Positions 1-15,539 of a stretch of 64,000 nt of DNA are shown piece after piece. A program made the position numbers and the translations under genes. The stretch is from Erpobdella octoculata (Eukaryota > Annelida > Clitellata > Hirudinida > Erpobdellidae). The stretch is from contig OZ022244.1 in the NCBI GenBank assembly GCA_963978895.1, forward strand, positions 9,338,923-9,402,922, read 5' to 3'. A model generated the notes under the pieces. It searched no databases. It saw only the letters and a program-made list of their open reading frames with translations, and was not told where the DNA came from. Within the stretch, counting starts at the first letter, position 1. Each line of letters opens with the position of its first letter.

Positions 1-2034
<2,034 letters not shown>

Positions 2035-2039
2035 ATATA

Positions 2040-3533
2040 AGTTTACTTTTAACCGGATCTCCTTCTAGAAATTGTAGTCCAATGCAGTCCATGATCAGAT
2101 GAGAAAATGACAAATCATCATCCCTCGACATTGTTGTAATCGGAACTCTCTGTGAAACTGTTGATGGCGCTCGTAACTGACAGATAGGACAAGTCTGACA
2201 ATAAGCTTTGATTTTTCCATCCATTTTTGGGAACCAAACGTTGAGCTTTATTCTATACTTCGTTGAACTAAAAGCCATGTGACCCGCAAAGGAGCGTCAT
2301 GTCCCTATTCAAGCACTACTGCAATTCTTGATTCAGGTAGACAAAGCTGTACGATCTTGTGACCCCATTAAGTTTCCTTGTGGTGAAGTAGGCCGTTTTC
2401 AACGTAAAATATCTTTTTGTTCTTTTCTGCCAGCTCCCAATACTTTTGAAGAGATGGGCAATTGCTTGAGAGAACATTGTAGGTTTTCATACTGTGAAGA
2501 AGTTCCAATACCGAAGGTGTTAGGATAACAATTTCATTCAAGTCCGGCACCACGGCAAACCATACTTTGACTAATGTTCACTAAACGTTCTTCGTCTTCA
2601 ACCCCTGGCTTTATTTTCAAACACATCACGTCTACCACTGTTGATTCACCCTTAAACCCCAATAAAGCAATTTGTTTTTGTACCGGCACATCCAATGGTT
2701 CAACTGGCTTGTTGTGGATGCAGCAGATTTCCGCCCCACCATCAATAAATGCTGTTTGCGGTTCTAAACCCTCTATTTTGACTTGGACGAAGGATCTTTT
2801 AAAAAGTCCATTCGCCTTGACGCAACGTTCTTTATTATCCATCAAGGGTTTAAATACATTTCTACTGGCTTGATTAATAACTGAACATGATGATATCTTG
2901 ACAGTATTTCTGTTTGGACAGTTCTTTGCCAAATGTCCTCGAGCTTGGCAGTTAAAGCAAAGGCCCTTTCTCATTGCTTCATCGTTTGCCTTGTCCAATG
3001 TTTGACGAATCGGCCTGTGATCTATTGCTCTTTCCAACGTTTGTCGAACTGGTCTATTGTTTCTTGGATAACTGAACTCTGTTCTTTGTTTAGGTGCCCT
3101 TCTTGAAAAATCGTCTCTTTCGTGGGAGGCCGTAAAATTGTCTGCTGATTTGGCAAGCTGATCAAAACTCAACCATCTTTCCTGTTCTTGAGATAGAATA
3201 AAATCCAAACACCCACGTGGCAGCAATTTTTTCATACGATCAGCAACCAGCAAGTTTACCAGTTTGTCAAAATTGTTCTCTATGTTCCGGCTAATACATT
3301 AACGATTCTTAATTTAGAAGCAATAAGTTGGTAAGTTCCATTAGCTTGTTTCTTTATAGTGTAGAAATGTTCACGCAACTTTATTGGACTTATTCTAAAT
3401 TCATCTAACAGAAATTGTTTTACGGTTTCGTAATCATCCAAATCTTCATATGACAATATTGAAATCAATGACTTTGCTTCGAGTCGCAATACATTTTAAT
3501 TTTGAATAATAAGGAATCCGTTTCTTCTCTCTT
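2040..3533 (-). pseudogene. Gypsy gag-protease-integrase remnant (copy D, PR-IN order)
   Basis: Read on the minus strand, the order is: a gag segment (3489-3280, EDLDDYETVKQFLLDEF); a second gag segment from 3253 with a zinc knuckle (CFNCQARGHLAKNC); an aspartic protease with FIDGGAEICCI; then, past stops, an integrase zinc finger region ([14 protein letters not shown]) and DCIG near 2085. The protease runs directly into integrase-type sequence with no reverse transcriptase between. I read this as the Gmr1-like order PR-IN-RT-RH. This copy is almost identical to copy E (37968-39800) and ends where E continues into gag coiled coil. The frame is broken at about 3255 and 2553. The minus-strand 3' side is cut by the (TA)n tract. 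Confidence 0.82.
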
Positions 3534-3670
3534 TTGCCAGTTCCTTCCTACATTTACTTTCAAACGAGAACATCACTGTTCGACGAAAGCGGAGATATTC
3601 TTGATTTTATTTATTTAAATATCTTATGTAATTTCGACTTAATTTAATCATTTATTATCATAATACTTGC

Positions 3671-3895
<225 letters not shown>

Positions 3896-4124
3896 TGTTA
3901 CTATTATTTTATCCTTTAATTAAATGTTTTTAATTATACTTATTTTATCCTCATAACTCCAGTTTATTTTATGTACGGTAATTTAATTACAGTGTCTAAA
4001 TTTGATTATTTTTATTAATATCCTTCTATTAAGATAATTCCATGAGGATATTAGTTTATTTGTATATTAAGTTATTACATGTTTTCTTATCTTTTGTCTC
4101 CTTTTACGCGATTGTATTTACAGA

Positions 4125-4149
4125 CTCTGAAGATGGCGAAAGCCGAAAC
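4125..4149 (+). other. PLE terminal-repeat hairpin motif
   Basis: Pattern CTGANGAT, then a GC stem (GGC/GCC) with loop GAAA, then GAAAC. It resembles stem II and the flanking core of the hammerhead ribozymes reported in PLE pseudo-LTRs, but it carries one extra base before the stem. No complete ribozyme is claimed. Confidence 0.6.
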
Positions 4150-4349
4150 GGCCCGTAAGTCTGAAATAAAGAAGGTTTTAAATGTTAATACTTTTCTTAA
4201 TACGTGTTGCAGTAGACAAAAAACGTTGTTCCGAAATATTAAGAAAGTATCTATAAAACTCATAGCGGCTAAAGGGAGACTCATTTTTAATCGAGCTTGT
4301 CTTAAAGAAAATCTTATGCCATCTTACGTTATTAATATATATATATATA

Positions 4350-5273
4350 CTAGCGGAGATACCCGGCGTTGCCCGGGTTTTTTAGAGGTTTTTCTAAAGT
4401 TTGTCTCTTTCTCTCCCGTTTCCTTTCCCACCTGCTTTCCCACTCCTGTTCGCTTTCCCGTTTTCGGTCGTTTTCCCGCTGCCGGTCGCTTTCCCGCTCC
4501 CGGTCGCTTTCCCGCTCCCGGTCGTTTTCCCGTTCCCGATCGCTGTCCCGTTACCGCTCACGATTGCTCTCCCATTCCCGCTCACGCTTGCTTTTCCGTT
4601 CCCGCTCGCTGTCCGTTCCGGGTCGCTTTCCCGTTTCTATAATAGACAAACTAACCCACAAACATTCATATATATATATAGTCTTAGCAAATCTATTTTA
4701 CGTTTTATAGGCTAACAGAAGTTATGAAAGAATGCAAAAGAGAAAATGAGCGTGAACGGGAACGGGAACGGGAGAGCAGCCGTGACCGGGAATGGGAGAG
4801 CAAGCATGATCGGGAACGGGAGAGCAAGCGTGAGAGGGAACGGGAAAGCGACCGGGAACGGGAAAGCGACCGGGAACGGGAAAGCGACCGGGAACGGGAA
4901 AGCGACAGGGAACGGAAAAGCGACCGAAAACGGGAAAGCGACCGGGAACGGGAAAGCGACCGGGAACGGGAAAGCGACCGGGAACGGGAAAGCGACCGGG
5001 AACGCGGAAAGCGACCGGGAACGCGGAAAGCGACTGGAATCGGGAGAGCAAGCTTGGAAGGAAACGCGAGCAAGAGAGAAAATCGATAACAAAACTTCTT
5101 AGCGGGAAAGCGACCGGGAGCTGGAAAACGACCGAGAGCGGAAAACGACCGAGAGCGGAAAAGCGACCGGGAACGCGACGAAAACGGGAAAGTGGAGAAG
5201 GAAACGGGAGCGAGAGAGACAAACATTAGAAAAACCTCTAAAAACCCCGGGCAACGCCGGGTAACCCCGCTAG
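4350..5273. mobile_element. Helitron-like element with two outward 3' ends (J1)
   Basis: Both outer edges look like Helitron 3' termini. On the plus strand the right edge has a short GC hairpin (CCCGG-gcaacg-CCGGG), 8 bases, then CTAG at 5270-5273. The left edge is the inverse, with CTAG at 4350-4353. TA follows each end, as expected for insertion between A and T. The two arms carry 18-bp tandem repeats in opposite sense. The centre (about 4645-4735) has a TATATATATATGAATGTTTG-like sequence that resembles a Helitron 5' end for the left arm. No transposase is encoded. A second copy with the same design lies at 42036-43065. Confidence 0.65.
4846..5035 (+). repeat. 18-bp tandem repeat in J1 right arm
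   Basis: About nine units of cgggaacgggaaagcgac with small changes. The left arm has the same repeat in reverse sense at about 4478-4540 (ggtcgctttcccgctccc). Because 18 is a multiple of 3 and the unit has no stops, several frames stay open on both strands. The Arg/Ser/Glu-rich and Pro/Phe-rich ORFs seen here are by-products. Confidence 0.9.
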
Positions 5274-5291
5274 TATATATATATATATATA

Positions 5292-5378
<87 letters not shown>
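5274..5378. repeat. (TA)n microsatellite
   Basis: About 100 bp of TA with one AAAC interruption, directly after the CTAG end of J1. Confidence 0.95.
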
Positions 5379-5379
<1 letters not shown>

Positions 5380-5381
5380 AC

Positions 5382-5475
5382 TCTACTAGGAATCGAACCC
5401 ACGTGTCTACGGCAACACCGCCTCGCCTAAATGCAAGCGCTCTTACCAACTGAGCCACCGACCATCCCCAAAAAA
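5382..5475 (-). mobile_element. tRNA-like unit (SINE head)
   Basis: On the minus strand the unit has an A-box-like TGGCTCAGTTGG and a B box GGTTCGATTCC at the spacing of a tRNA with a long variable arm. The D stem GCTC/GAGC pairs, but the acceptor and T stems pair poorly, so it is probably a tRNA-derived SINE head or tRNA pseudogene. Half of the same unit recurs at 13582-13624. At both sites TA repeats lie close on either side. Confidence 0.6.
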
Positions 5476-5502
5476 GGATGGCTAGAAGTCTCAGTCTTTC
5501 CA

Positions 5503-5527
5503 TGATATATATATATATATATATATG

Positions 5528-5600
<73 letters not shown>

Positions 5601-5641
5601 TATATATATCTATATCATATATATATATATATATCTATATC

Positions 5642-5717
<76 letters not shown>

Positions 5718-5747
5718 ATATCATATATATATATATATATCTATATC

Positions 5748-5803
<56 letters not shown>
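5503..5803. repeat. Complex (TA)n with ATATC/GATAT interruptions
   Basis: About 300 bp of TA. Short blocks (tatatctatatcatata and tatataaatata) recur in the same order at about 5620-5665 and 5712-5762, which points to internal duplication. Confidence 0.93.
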
Positions 5804-5808
<5 letters not shown>

Positions 5809-5981
5809 TCCCGCTCGCTCACCCGCTCCGCTCCGCTCATTTTGTGACGGATTTCAAAATTTTTTTCTCTATATTTGATTCCCCTTGACTCTCAAGATTG
5901 TGTGAAAATTTCATTACGATCGGATGAATGGTGTAGCAATGCATAAACGCCATTAACATATATACATATATACAAACATTC

Positions 5982-5990
<9 letters not shown>
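5803..5990 (-). mobile_element. Possible Helitron 5' region fragment
   Basis: GC-rich start (cccgctcgctcacccgctcc) with a following segment attacgatcggatgaatgg. On the minus strand the piece begins near TATATATAAATGAATGTTTG, like the middle of J1. There is no coding sequence and no CTAG end. The assignment is tentative. Confidence 0.3.
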
Positions 5991-6032
<42 letters not shown>

Positions 6033-6078
6033 TATATTATATATTATATTATATAATATATATATATATATATATATA
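5985..6078. repeat. (TA)n microsatellite
   Basis: TA repeat with TATTATATTATA variants near 6026-6058. The stretch 6079-6299 that follows holds nothing I can assign. Confidence 0.9.
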
Positions 6079-6299
6079 GTTGGAAGAACAGACAATGTTG
6101 AAAATTATATCAAAACCATGAATATCTTAACACCAAGACAAATTCATTGCTACAGCATCTCGGTTTTCAAGTTTAAGTTCAATGATAATACACTTCATTG
6201 TTCTGTCTTTGATTATTTTTATGTTATCGTCAGATATAATGAATAGACAAACAAGACATACAGGTATTTTTACGTTACTGCAGATTGAAAATACTTTCT

Positions 6300-6490
6300 A
6301 CAAGTGTTTACCTTATTGGACCAAAACTTGGGAGCCTCTTACCAGATGACATCAGATGTGTATCTTCAGTTTACATCTTTAAAATTTATTTGTGAACATT
6401 TATTTATTTATTTATTTATTAGCAGTCATTTTTTGTGCCGCTTACATAACAGACCAGCTGCCAACTTTACATGGAAACATAAAATTTAAC
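6300..6490 (+). pseudogene. LINE C-terminal scrap
   Basis: A short reading frame near 6315-6380 gives GPKLGSLLPDDIRC followed by FKIYL. This resembles the last residues of jockey-type LINE ORF2 (GP-LWN-LPD-IR ... FK--L). An ATTT tetranucleotide run (6398-6420) and a sequence with AATAAA follow. The fragment is too short to place in a clade. Confidence 0.35.
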
Positions 6491-6559
6491 GTAAAATGAA
6501 AATAAATAAAGTTTGGAATTTAGAAGTACAAGGTGAACGGAATGAAAGGAAACAAAAGT

Positions 6560-9360
6560 GAACTATTGTAAGAAGTCTTTGTAAGCAGATGCGAAGAGGT
6601 TTGTTTTTAATTTCTTTTTAAATAGATTTGTATCCGTAGTGATTTTGAGCTTAACGGGCAGGTGATTCCAGGCCTCAGGGGCAGCAACAGAAAACGCCCT
6701 GGATGAAGAGGCCAGCCTTACTCGCGGAATCTCTAGGTCGTGTCTTCCCGCAGAGCGTAGGACGCCCGACCGGGAATGCTGGCCACTGGAGTAAGCAGCT
6801 CGGTTAGGTAAGGTGGTGCTCGGCGATTGACGATAAGATGGGTAAGGAGGCAAAGTTTGTAGTTAATTCGGCAAGAGATTGGCAGCCAGTGAAGTTCGAA
6901 GAGGGCCCGAGATACGTGGTCTCGAGGTTTAAGTAAATGTAAAATGTAAATGTATAACATTAGGGCGCTACTTCGTATATCAATTAATACCCCAGCAGCG
7001 CCGGGAACTGCTAGTGCATATGGGATCACACAGTGTTACCTGCCACCCGCACGTGTCTCCGAAATCGGAATGTGCCAAACCCTATTACATCCCAGTCGTG
7101 AAACTGGTACTCATTCATCGACCAGTGAAGGATGAAAGGCTGAGATGGCCTGAGCAGTGTGAGTGAATTCCTTGCTCAACGGAATTACGCCTCGCCGTGA
7201 CTGAGATTTGAACCCACGACGGCAGGATGATAGCATAACTGCTTTCACCACTGTGCTACGGCGCCTCATTAAGCTCCATTACCAACCGAGCCGCGGCATT
7301 TAAGACTCGTTGAAGTGGCGCTAGTGTAGAGGCTGGTAGATGAGCAAAAATAGAATTGCAATAATCTAACCTTGAGATTACAAAGGCGGACAAAAGCCGT
7401 GCAGTCACTTCGCGTCCGAGACTGCGCTGCACCGAGCGGAGGCAGCGGAGGTGGTAGAAACAGGTTTTAGAGACTTGGGCAACATGCTGTTTCATAGAAA
7501 GACACTCATCAAAGTAGACACCATGGTCCCGAACAACGTTAACCGGTCGAATCACGTCAGAACCAAGAGTCAGATATTTATCAGGTAGATCCATCTTACT
7601 GAGTCCGGCAATTGATCCAAGTCAGAGAACCTCAGTCTTTTCGCATTCAGTTGAAGACGTTTAGAGGAACACCAGTCGGATACGGTTTTAAAACAGTCTT
7701 GTAAGTTGGAGGTTATAGTGTTCGCATTGCTGGGTTCCGCACTTTAAAAACCCTGCATGTCATCAGCGAACAAATGGTACATGATGCCGTGACGTTCAAA
7801 GACATCCTGCACGTCTTCAGCGTAGCAGGACCAAGGACGGGGCCCTGGGAAACGCCAGCAGGCAATGGAGGCACGGACGACGTGCTCAGGCCAACATTGA
7901 TAACTTGAGTGCGATCATCAAAGTAAGAACGAAACCAGTCTAGAGCATCACCACGGATGTCAAAGCGATGACGAAGAACATCAATCATGATCACAGTAAT
8001 CGTCGGTGCATGAATGTTGAGAAATTGAGTCAACGTGTCGTTGTAGCAGTCGATTAATTCAGTCACATCATTCGGTGGTTCAAGGATCAATTTGGACTGG
8101 AGTAGATCGTCAGTGAACCTCTCAACGTTGAACTGCCTCCAGAACCGCCGCTTGACACGCTTTCTGACAGGAGTTTTGCCAATGGGAGTAACTTTATTAA
8201 AAGACTCCACCAGAAGAGAATGGTCAGAAATAAGAGATGGCGGGTCGACTCTGGTTGACGAGACCGGGTCTCCGGAACGCGAGATGAAAACATCTAGCTG
8301 GTGGCCGCCCCGGTGAGTTGAACGCTGGATGTGTTCACAAAGGTCAAAGTTTTTAAGTTCATTGAGGAAAGCAATTGCATGGCTGCTGCCTGGGTCATCC
8401 AGGTGGATGTTGACATCACCGACGATGCAACATCTTGCATAGCCGGAACAATGCTCTAGCTTGTCAGCGAATTCAGTGATGAACTTCATCGTGATCGGCT
8501 GTGACCCTGGACGGTAGACCACAACGATTGCCCCAGAGAACACAGGATTACGTAGGAACAAAGGCAGAACCTCGAACGTTGTAAACGATGGAAACGGTAA
8601 AATACTCTTCTTAACCTCAGGTGAGGCAAACACGTAGATACCTCCATGGTTGGTACGTAGATTGGGGTCTTCAGAAACCGATCGAGACCGTGATCGCTCG
8701 AGGATATGGTAGTTTGGCGGTGTTGACGCGATGACGCAGGGGGACTCTGCGGATTCATGCCACGATTCGACAACCAACATAACTTGAACATTGTTAGTTG
8801 TTATGCAGCTGTTAATTGCAGCTGATTTGTTACCAAGTGATTGGGCATTGAGGACTCCGATAGTAAATGCTCGACTCAAAACACAGTGTATGTCAACCAA
8901 TATCCGCTGACGAGGCGACAGTTTTCGGTGCATAACATGTTGGAGTGATGAAATCACTGGAATGATTTGGTTTGCTATCGATGGCGATACCCAGTCATCG
9001 AGATAACATCGTTTATTTTTAAGAGAACGCGCATTCCAGCTGCCAACGCAGCCCCGGGTGTCAAACGAGAATCATGAGTAGATGAAGATGAGGCTGGTAA
9101 TGCAAGAAAAGATGAAAAGGAGGCTGGTACTAGACGGGCGTTACCAGAGGAAGGAGCCTGAAGTCTAGGTCTGAAGAAGGTTCGAGAACGATGGCCAGCC
9201 CGTCGCCCCCTGTTGTGATATCGTCGTACATTTGAGCGCAGCAAATGCATTCTTTGGAGAGTGAGGAGCAAAACTCTTGTTGGGTAACAGTTGTTGTGAA
9301 AATTGACCGAGAGAAGTTCATTTCGAGAATAGGTTTGTAGAGCGAGTTTACACATGCTGA
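6560..9360 (-). pseudogene. CR1/L2-type LINE ORF2, internally deleted (LINE-1)
   Basis: On the minus strand an APE-type endonuclease lies at about 8957-8000, with LNAQSL, VVESW, GGIYVF, VVYRPG, GDVNIH, HQLD and SDHSLL. It nicks target DNA to prime reverse transcription. Near 7990 the frame jumps from IHAPTITV to DVLRHRFDIRGDAL: the fingers and front palm of RT are deleted. GVSQGPVLGP follows, then, after a frameshift, LFADD. The RT C-terminus continues at 7594-7256 (SRLDYCNSIFAHLP). A SINE interrupts it at about 6930-7266, and the tail resumes at about 6910-6563 (RAFSVAAPEAWNHLPV). Upstream, 9355-8975 contains broken 5' coding sequence. Clade is inferred from the C-terminal motifs. Confidence 0.85.
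6930..7266 (-). mobile_element. tRNA-derived SINE inserted in LINE-1
   Basis: On the minus strand the unit begins with a tRNA-like head: A box GTAGCACAGTGG and B box GGTTCAAATCTC (about 7262-7205). A body of about 260 bp follows and ends in a repeating TTTACAT tail near 6930. The body segment around 7165-7190 (gtgaattccttgctcaacgg) is shared with the SINE at 57630-57865. It splits the LINE frame between ARLVMELNE and LLKPRDHVS. Confidence 0.7.
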
Positions 9361-9869
9361 TGCTGTAGGAATGCGTTTATTTCAAAGATTTATTTTTGTA
9401 GATTGTTTTATTGAGTTCTTTGGTTCATCTTCGTTGATTGATGTACGACGCCATTATTGTTCTACGCCATTGTAGTGTACCAGTTTACAGAACTTAATAT
9501 TCGATTTAAGTTTGGTTTTACTAATAAATATCACAATTTAGTTTTATATTATAACAGTTGACACGGCTTCAAACCATGTAACAAGCGAGCGCATAACCGG
9601 TAGCAATGGAAACAATGAGTCTGACTATATATCTATGAGTCCGACAATATAATATAGCATTTAATCGTTTTAGTCCGAAAACAGAACAGAACACAAATTT
9701 TGTAGATGATATTGAGAATGAGCTTTAGAATTGAGAATTAAATTAAATAGTTAAACGGTAAAAACGAGACGAACGTAAAGGCAGTCGCACGCGAGGCACC
9801 TAGCAACAGTTTTTAACATAACTTACAATCGGTTCTTTTAAAAAACAGAATAGAACTAATCCAGAAAAT
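9361..9869. other. AT-rich stretch between divergent LINEs, no feature seen
   Basis: About 500 bp between the 5' ends of two divergent LINE fragments. I see no ORF, RNA gene or repeat here. It may be LINE 5' leader sequence. Confidence 0.5.
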
Positions 9870-12100
9870 TTCGATCATCATTCAACTGATGAACTTTTCC
9901 AGTGCTATTCATCTACTCTATCAAAGCTTCTCGATAATCACGCTCCGTTTACATTAATCAAAAGAAAACCTCGAAATCTACTAACGCCATGGTTTGATAG
10001 TGAATGCCGGGCATTTAAGCGGTCCACGAGACGACTTGAACGGATTTATCGTCGGCATCACACAACGGCGAGTAAATCTATATGGATTGACGGCCTGCGG
10101 ACCATGCGATATTTGTTCCAGAAAAAAGAGCATGAATACTGGGAAGCCAGGATTGCCGCTAATCAGAAGGCTCCAAAAAAGCTCTGGAGTAACTTGTCAA
10201 CACTTCTTGGTAAAGAAAAGTCCTCATCTAATGTGAGCTCTTCTATTACTGCAGACCAGTTTGTGAGGTTTTTTCAAGACAAGGTAGAGCAAGTTAGAAC
10301 ACATACAGCGCTTGCAAAGCCACCATCTATACTTTTGACCAGCACGTTGTACATGGATGAATTCCAACCAGTCACGGCTGATGAGATAATAAAATTGATA
10401 ATGGCTGCTCCGAACAAATATTGTTCACTGGATCCATCCCCTACTTGGATTATCAAAAAATGTTGTGTCCACATTGCATCTTTTGTCGCTTTGATGTGCA
10501 CTCGATCTTTACAAGAAGGATATTTTCCTGCTAGTCAGAAGTCAGCACTTGCCTCTCCGCTTATTAAAAAAGACGGACTTGACCCTGCTGACATGAAGAG
10601 CTATCTCTAACCTGACCTTTATGTCAAAACTGGTAGAGCGGATTGTTGCTAAACGATTGAATGTACATCTAGGTCTTTCTGGCAGTCTCCCATCCAACCA
10701 ATCTGCGTATCGCCGGTTTTACTCTACAGAATCTGCACTACTCAAAGTAGTGAATGATCTGGCAGTTGCTACTGATAGTGGTAAGGTGTCGCTACTGAGT
10801 CTCTTAAATCTGAGTGCCGCATTTGATACTGTTGACCATGGAATCCTTATTGAGAGACTTGAAAAAACTCATGGCATCTGTGGAGTTGTCTTAAAATGGA
10901 TTATTTCATATTTAGCTAACCGCACGCAACGGGTTAGTGTGGGTGGGAACTTGTCATTGTCCGTGTCGCTTAGTAGTGGAGTACCCCAGGGATCAGTCTT
11001 GGGCCCACTACTCTTTCTATTGTACACCACTGATTTACTTGAAATTATTCATCGTTCTTGACTCGAGGGACACTGCTATGCCGACGACACCCAAACATAT
11101 GTTCACTGCTCTGTTGATGATGCGGAGAATGTTCACCTTCGCTAATTGCCCTGCATAGAGAACATTGAACAGTGGATGGCTTCTAATCGTCTGAAACTGA
11201 ATGGCGATAAGACTGAATTAATCTGGATAGGTGCAAGATCAAATTTGCAACGGAGTAAAGCAAAGGCTTTGTTGGTTGCTGGGGCTTTGGTTGCCCCCAC
11301 AGAAGTTGTTCGAAACCTAGGTGTTTATGTCGATTCTGAGCTTTCCATGAAAGATCATATATCTAAACTGTCAAAAACCTGTTTTTTCCAACTGCGACAA
11401 CTTAGAACCATACGAAGGTCTCTGACAAGTGAAGCAACACGTCTCCTGCTGCATTCGTTTGTTGTAAGTAGACTTGACTACTGCAACTCTCTATTTACAG
11501 GCTTACCTCTTAGTTCTGTTGGAAAGATCCAACGTATTCAAAATGCAGCTGCTCGTCTTTTTGGTGGACTAAAGAAACATGATCATGTGACTGCAATAAT
11601 GAAAACTGAACTCCGGTGGCTGCGTATCTCTGAGCGAATTACTTTCAAAATTGGGACTTTAGTCTACAAGGCGCTCCATGGCGAAGCCCCCTCATATTTG
11701 CAAGAGCTGTGTGTTACTGTGTCTGATAACAATTCTTACTTATCTCGTCACAGATCTGCTAGTCGTGGTGATCTAGTTGTTCCCATAACTCGAACAAAAA
11801 CTTACGGCAGTCGAGCCTTCAGTATAGCAGGACCGGCAACATGGAACATGTTGCCTGCCAGCATCCAAGAAGCCACTACATTGAGTTTATTCAAGGCCGA
11901 GCTAAAGACATTTCTGTTTGCGAAATCCTATCCAAATTGATGATCAGAGAGAAATTATTTCATTTTCCTGACATGCTGATTTTTGTGTTTTATATTATTT
12001 TTTGCTTTATTTTTATTGTTTTGTTTTGTTGTTTTTATTGTAAAAGGAGCCCTGAGGTGTTACACAAAAGGGCGCTTGCAATCCAAATAAACTTAAACTT
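9870..12100 (+). pseudogene. CR1/L2-type LINE ORF2, 5'-truncated (LINE-2)
   Basis: This fragment starts after the endonuclease: LLTPWFDSECRAFK (about 9980) is typical of the linker. The RT domain runs from about 10380 with LIKKDGLDPADMKSYL, then LSAAFDTVDHGIL, SSGVPQGSVLGPLLF and CYADDTQTY (about 11075). The C-terminal region runs on as SRLDYCNSLFTGLP, ELRWLRISERI and AFSIAGPATWNMLP, ending at 11938. It is broken near 10608 (frameshift), at 11059 (stop before the YADD region) and near 11145. The 3' end carries a short tandem AAACTTA tail (about 12086-12103), the kind of short 3' repeat known in CR1/L2 elements. LINE-1 and LINE-2 lie back to back. Confidence 0.87.
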
Positions 12101-12103
12101 AAA

Positions 12104-13495
<1,392 letters not shown>

Positions 13496-13580
<85 letters not shown>
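13496..13580. repeat. (TA)n microsatellite
   Basis: About 80 bp of TA at the 5' truncation point of PLE-1. Confidence 0.95.
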
Positions 13581-13581
<1 letters not shown>

Positions 13582-13582
<1 letters not shown>

Positions 13583-13623
13583 GACTCCACTAGGAATCGA
13601 ACCCACGTGTCTACGGCAACACC

Positions 13624-13624
<1 letters not shown>
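13582..13624 (-). mobile_element. Half of the tRNA-like SINE head
   Basis: 43 bp almost identical to the B-box half of the unit at 5382-5475, ending abruptly in TA on both sides. Confidence 0.6.

Positions 13625-13682
<58 letters not shown>
13625..13682. repeat. (TA)n microsatellite
   Basis: About 55 bp of TA next to a PLE terminal-repeat end. Confidence 0.93.
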
Positions 13683-13684
<2 letters not shown>

Positions 13685-14380
13685 GCGTAGTTTGGCGTAA
13701 TATTTTCTTTTAAGCACACTCCGTTAAAAACTATGGCCCACTTGGCATTTATCAATTTTTTTATAGTGCCCTCGATTTTGCGGTAAATGAAAGACGTGAG
13801 ACTTGTTTCAGATGTTTTATTTGGCTGCTAAGTGCAGTTTCGGAAATCCATTTCCATCTTCAGAGCCCAAAGTAATAAACTAAAAGTCAGCGTAAAACAA
13901 GAATCGGAAGCAAGACGAATCAAAACAAGTTGAATTAAATTCCATTAGAGTTCGAAACAAATTAAGTTAAATTCCATTAGAGTTCAAAAGTAAAACGAAA
14001 ACGAGAATACTTCAAATTAAGTAAACGAGTGAGCGCTAAGGCACGAACGCGACGACTGAAAAGGTAAGAGAGCTAGACAAGGTGAAGAACTGTAGTTGTA
14101 GGTGTGTGTGCGAATATGGGAAGGGGAGATAGTGTACGAGAAACGTCTTGTAGGTAGAATTGGTGAAATTTATAGGTGTACAAGTGGTGTATGGCGCGGG
14201 CGGTGTACAAATTAATGAAGTATAAATAGGAAAGAGTAACAGTATGTGTGTGGTGGGTAAGAAGTAATGTTTTATTTGTGTCGATTACGACGCGAGGTAA
14301 TGTTAGGGTTATTTATAATGTCGGAAGAGATATGTGTATTAGGAGAGCTTGTGTTCGCGGAAACGAGTGAATAATCGACA
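13683..14380 (-). pseudogene. PLE 3' end and terminal repeat, another family
   Basis: On the minus strand the stretch 14350-14280 holds the C-terminal codons of a PLE (ITSRR-like then stop), comparable to ENITVRRKR in PLE-2. A 3' UTR of about 400 bp follows, then the hairpin at 13865-13837, then an N-terminal PLE segment (13820-13690) that ends in [14 protein letters not shown] before (TA)n. The nucleotide sequence differs from PLE-1 and PLE-3 throughout, but the order of parts is the same. Confidence 0.6.
13837..13865 (-). other. PLE terminal-repeat hairpin motif
   Basis: On the minus strand CTGAAGAT, stem GGAAAT/ATTTCC, then GAAAC. The stem sequence is entirely changed from the 4125 copy, yet pairing is kept. 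Confidence 0.6.
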
Positions 14381-14384
14381 ATAC

Positions 14385-15539
14385 ATTGAGTGGCAGTTTG
14401 TTCTGTGGAACACAAATCGACATGCCAGTACCTCTGCAAGATAAAAGTGATGGAGAGAAAGCAATGCTAAGAGTTGTGTTCCCAGGAGAGGAGGAGATGT
14501 TGATACTAGAAATAAACGCAACCTCTCGGGTTACAGAGAATGGGGATGGAGAGAATAGACAAGAAAACCATGTTCCGAGCCATATGGATAATGAAGTCAA
14601 TCCGGAGGAGTTGACACACATTCCAACAAGAATAGAACTGGAGGCAAGACCTAAACGTTACTGCAACCCTCCAAAACGTATAAAAATGGACCCCATTAGA
14701 AAATGCTAGCCATGCAGTCAGTGTATTGGCATGGAATCGATAGAGATATTGAAAATATGGTGAAAAGCTGTGATGCATGTCGAAAAGCAGCTAAAATGCC
14801 TATAAAAAACACATTGTCACTATGGCCTGAACCAACACAGGCCTGGGAGAGACTTTGTTATCAGATAACGGAACACAGTTTACTTTTATGGAATTTGAAA
14901 TATTTTGTCAGTCATATCTGAATACCTTCCTTTCATCCACAAAGTAATGGTCAAGCAGAAAGATTTGTTGATACTTTGAAAGAACCACACAAAAGTTAAA
15001 AGGTGAAGGAATTACCGAGGATATGGTGCAAAAGTTTTTATTGTGTTATAGATCTACACCATCCCCATCTAGTTCACATCAAAAATCTCCCGCAGAAATT
15101 TTTTTGGGGAGACAAATTAGAACACCGCTATCAGAATTACAACTATGTACTAAAAAAGACTTAAAGTATTGAGAGAAAAAAATTTGCATGAAGAGACAGT
15201 TTAAACAAAAATAATGGGGCGAGACCCAGAGTCTTTAAAGAACATGATGCGGTGTACGCAAGAGATTATAAAAATCCAAACCATCCCAGATGGATACCAG
15301 GAAAATTTTTTAAAAGAATTGGAAAAACGGTTTACGAAGACCATGTTTCGAGCCATATGGATAATGAAGTTAATCCGGAGGAGTTGACACACATTCCGAC
15401 AGAAATAGAACTGGAGGCAAGACCTAAACGTTACTGCAACCCTCCAAAACGGATAGTACTGGACCCCAGTAGAAAATCATAAGATTTCTATAAAGAGAGG
15501 GAGGTGTTGGGAGTATGGACCTTATAGCCATATTTATTG

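Noticed and set aside
4846..5035. CRISPR-like array
   Set aside because: 18-bp units are contiguous with no spacers, in eukaryotic transposon DNA.
4369..5226. Arg/Ser-rich and Pro/Phe-rich ORFs on both strands of J1 (and J2)
   Set aside because: Produced by an 18-bp repeat without stop codons. Open frames on both strands show there is no selection for one protein.
5382..5475. Functional tRNA gene
   Set aside because: A and B boxes and the D stem are present, but the acceptor and T stems do not pair well and half the unit is repeated elsewhere, as in SINEs.
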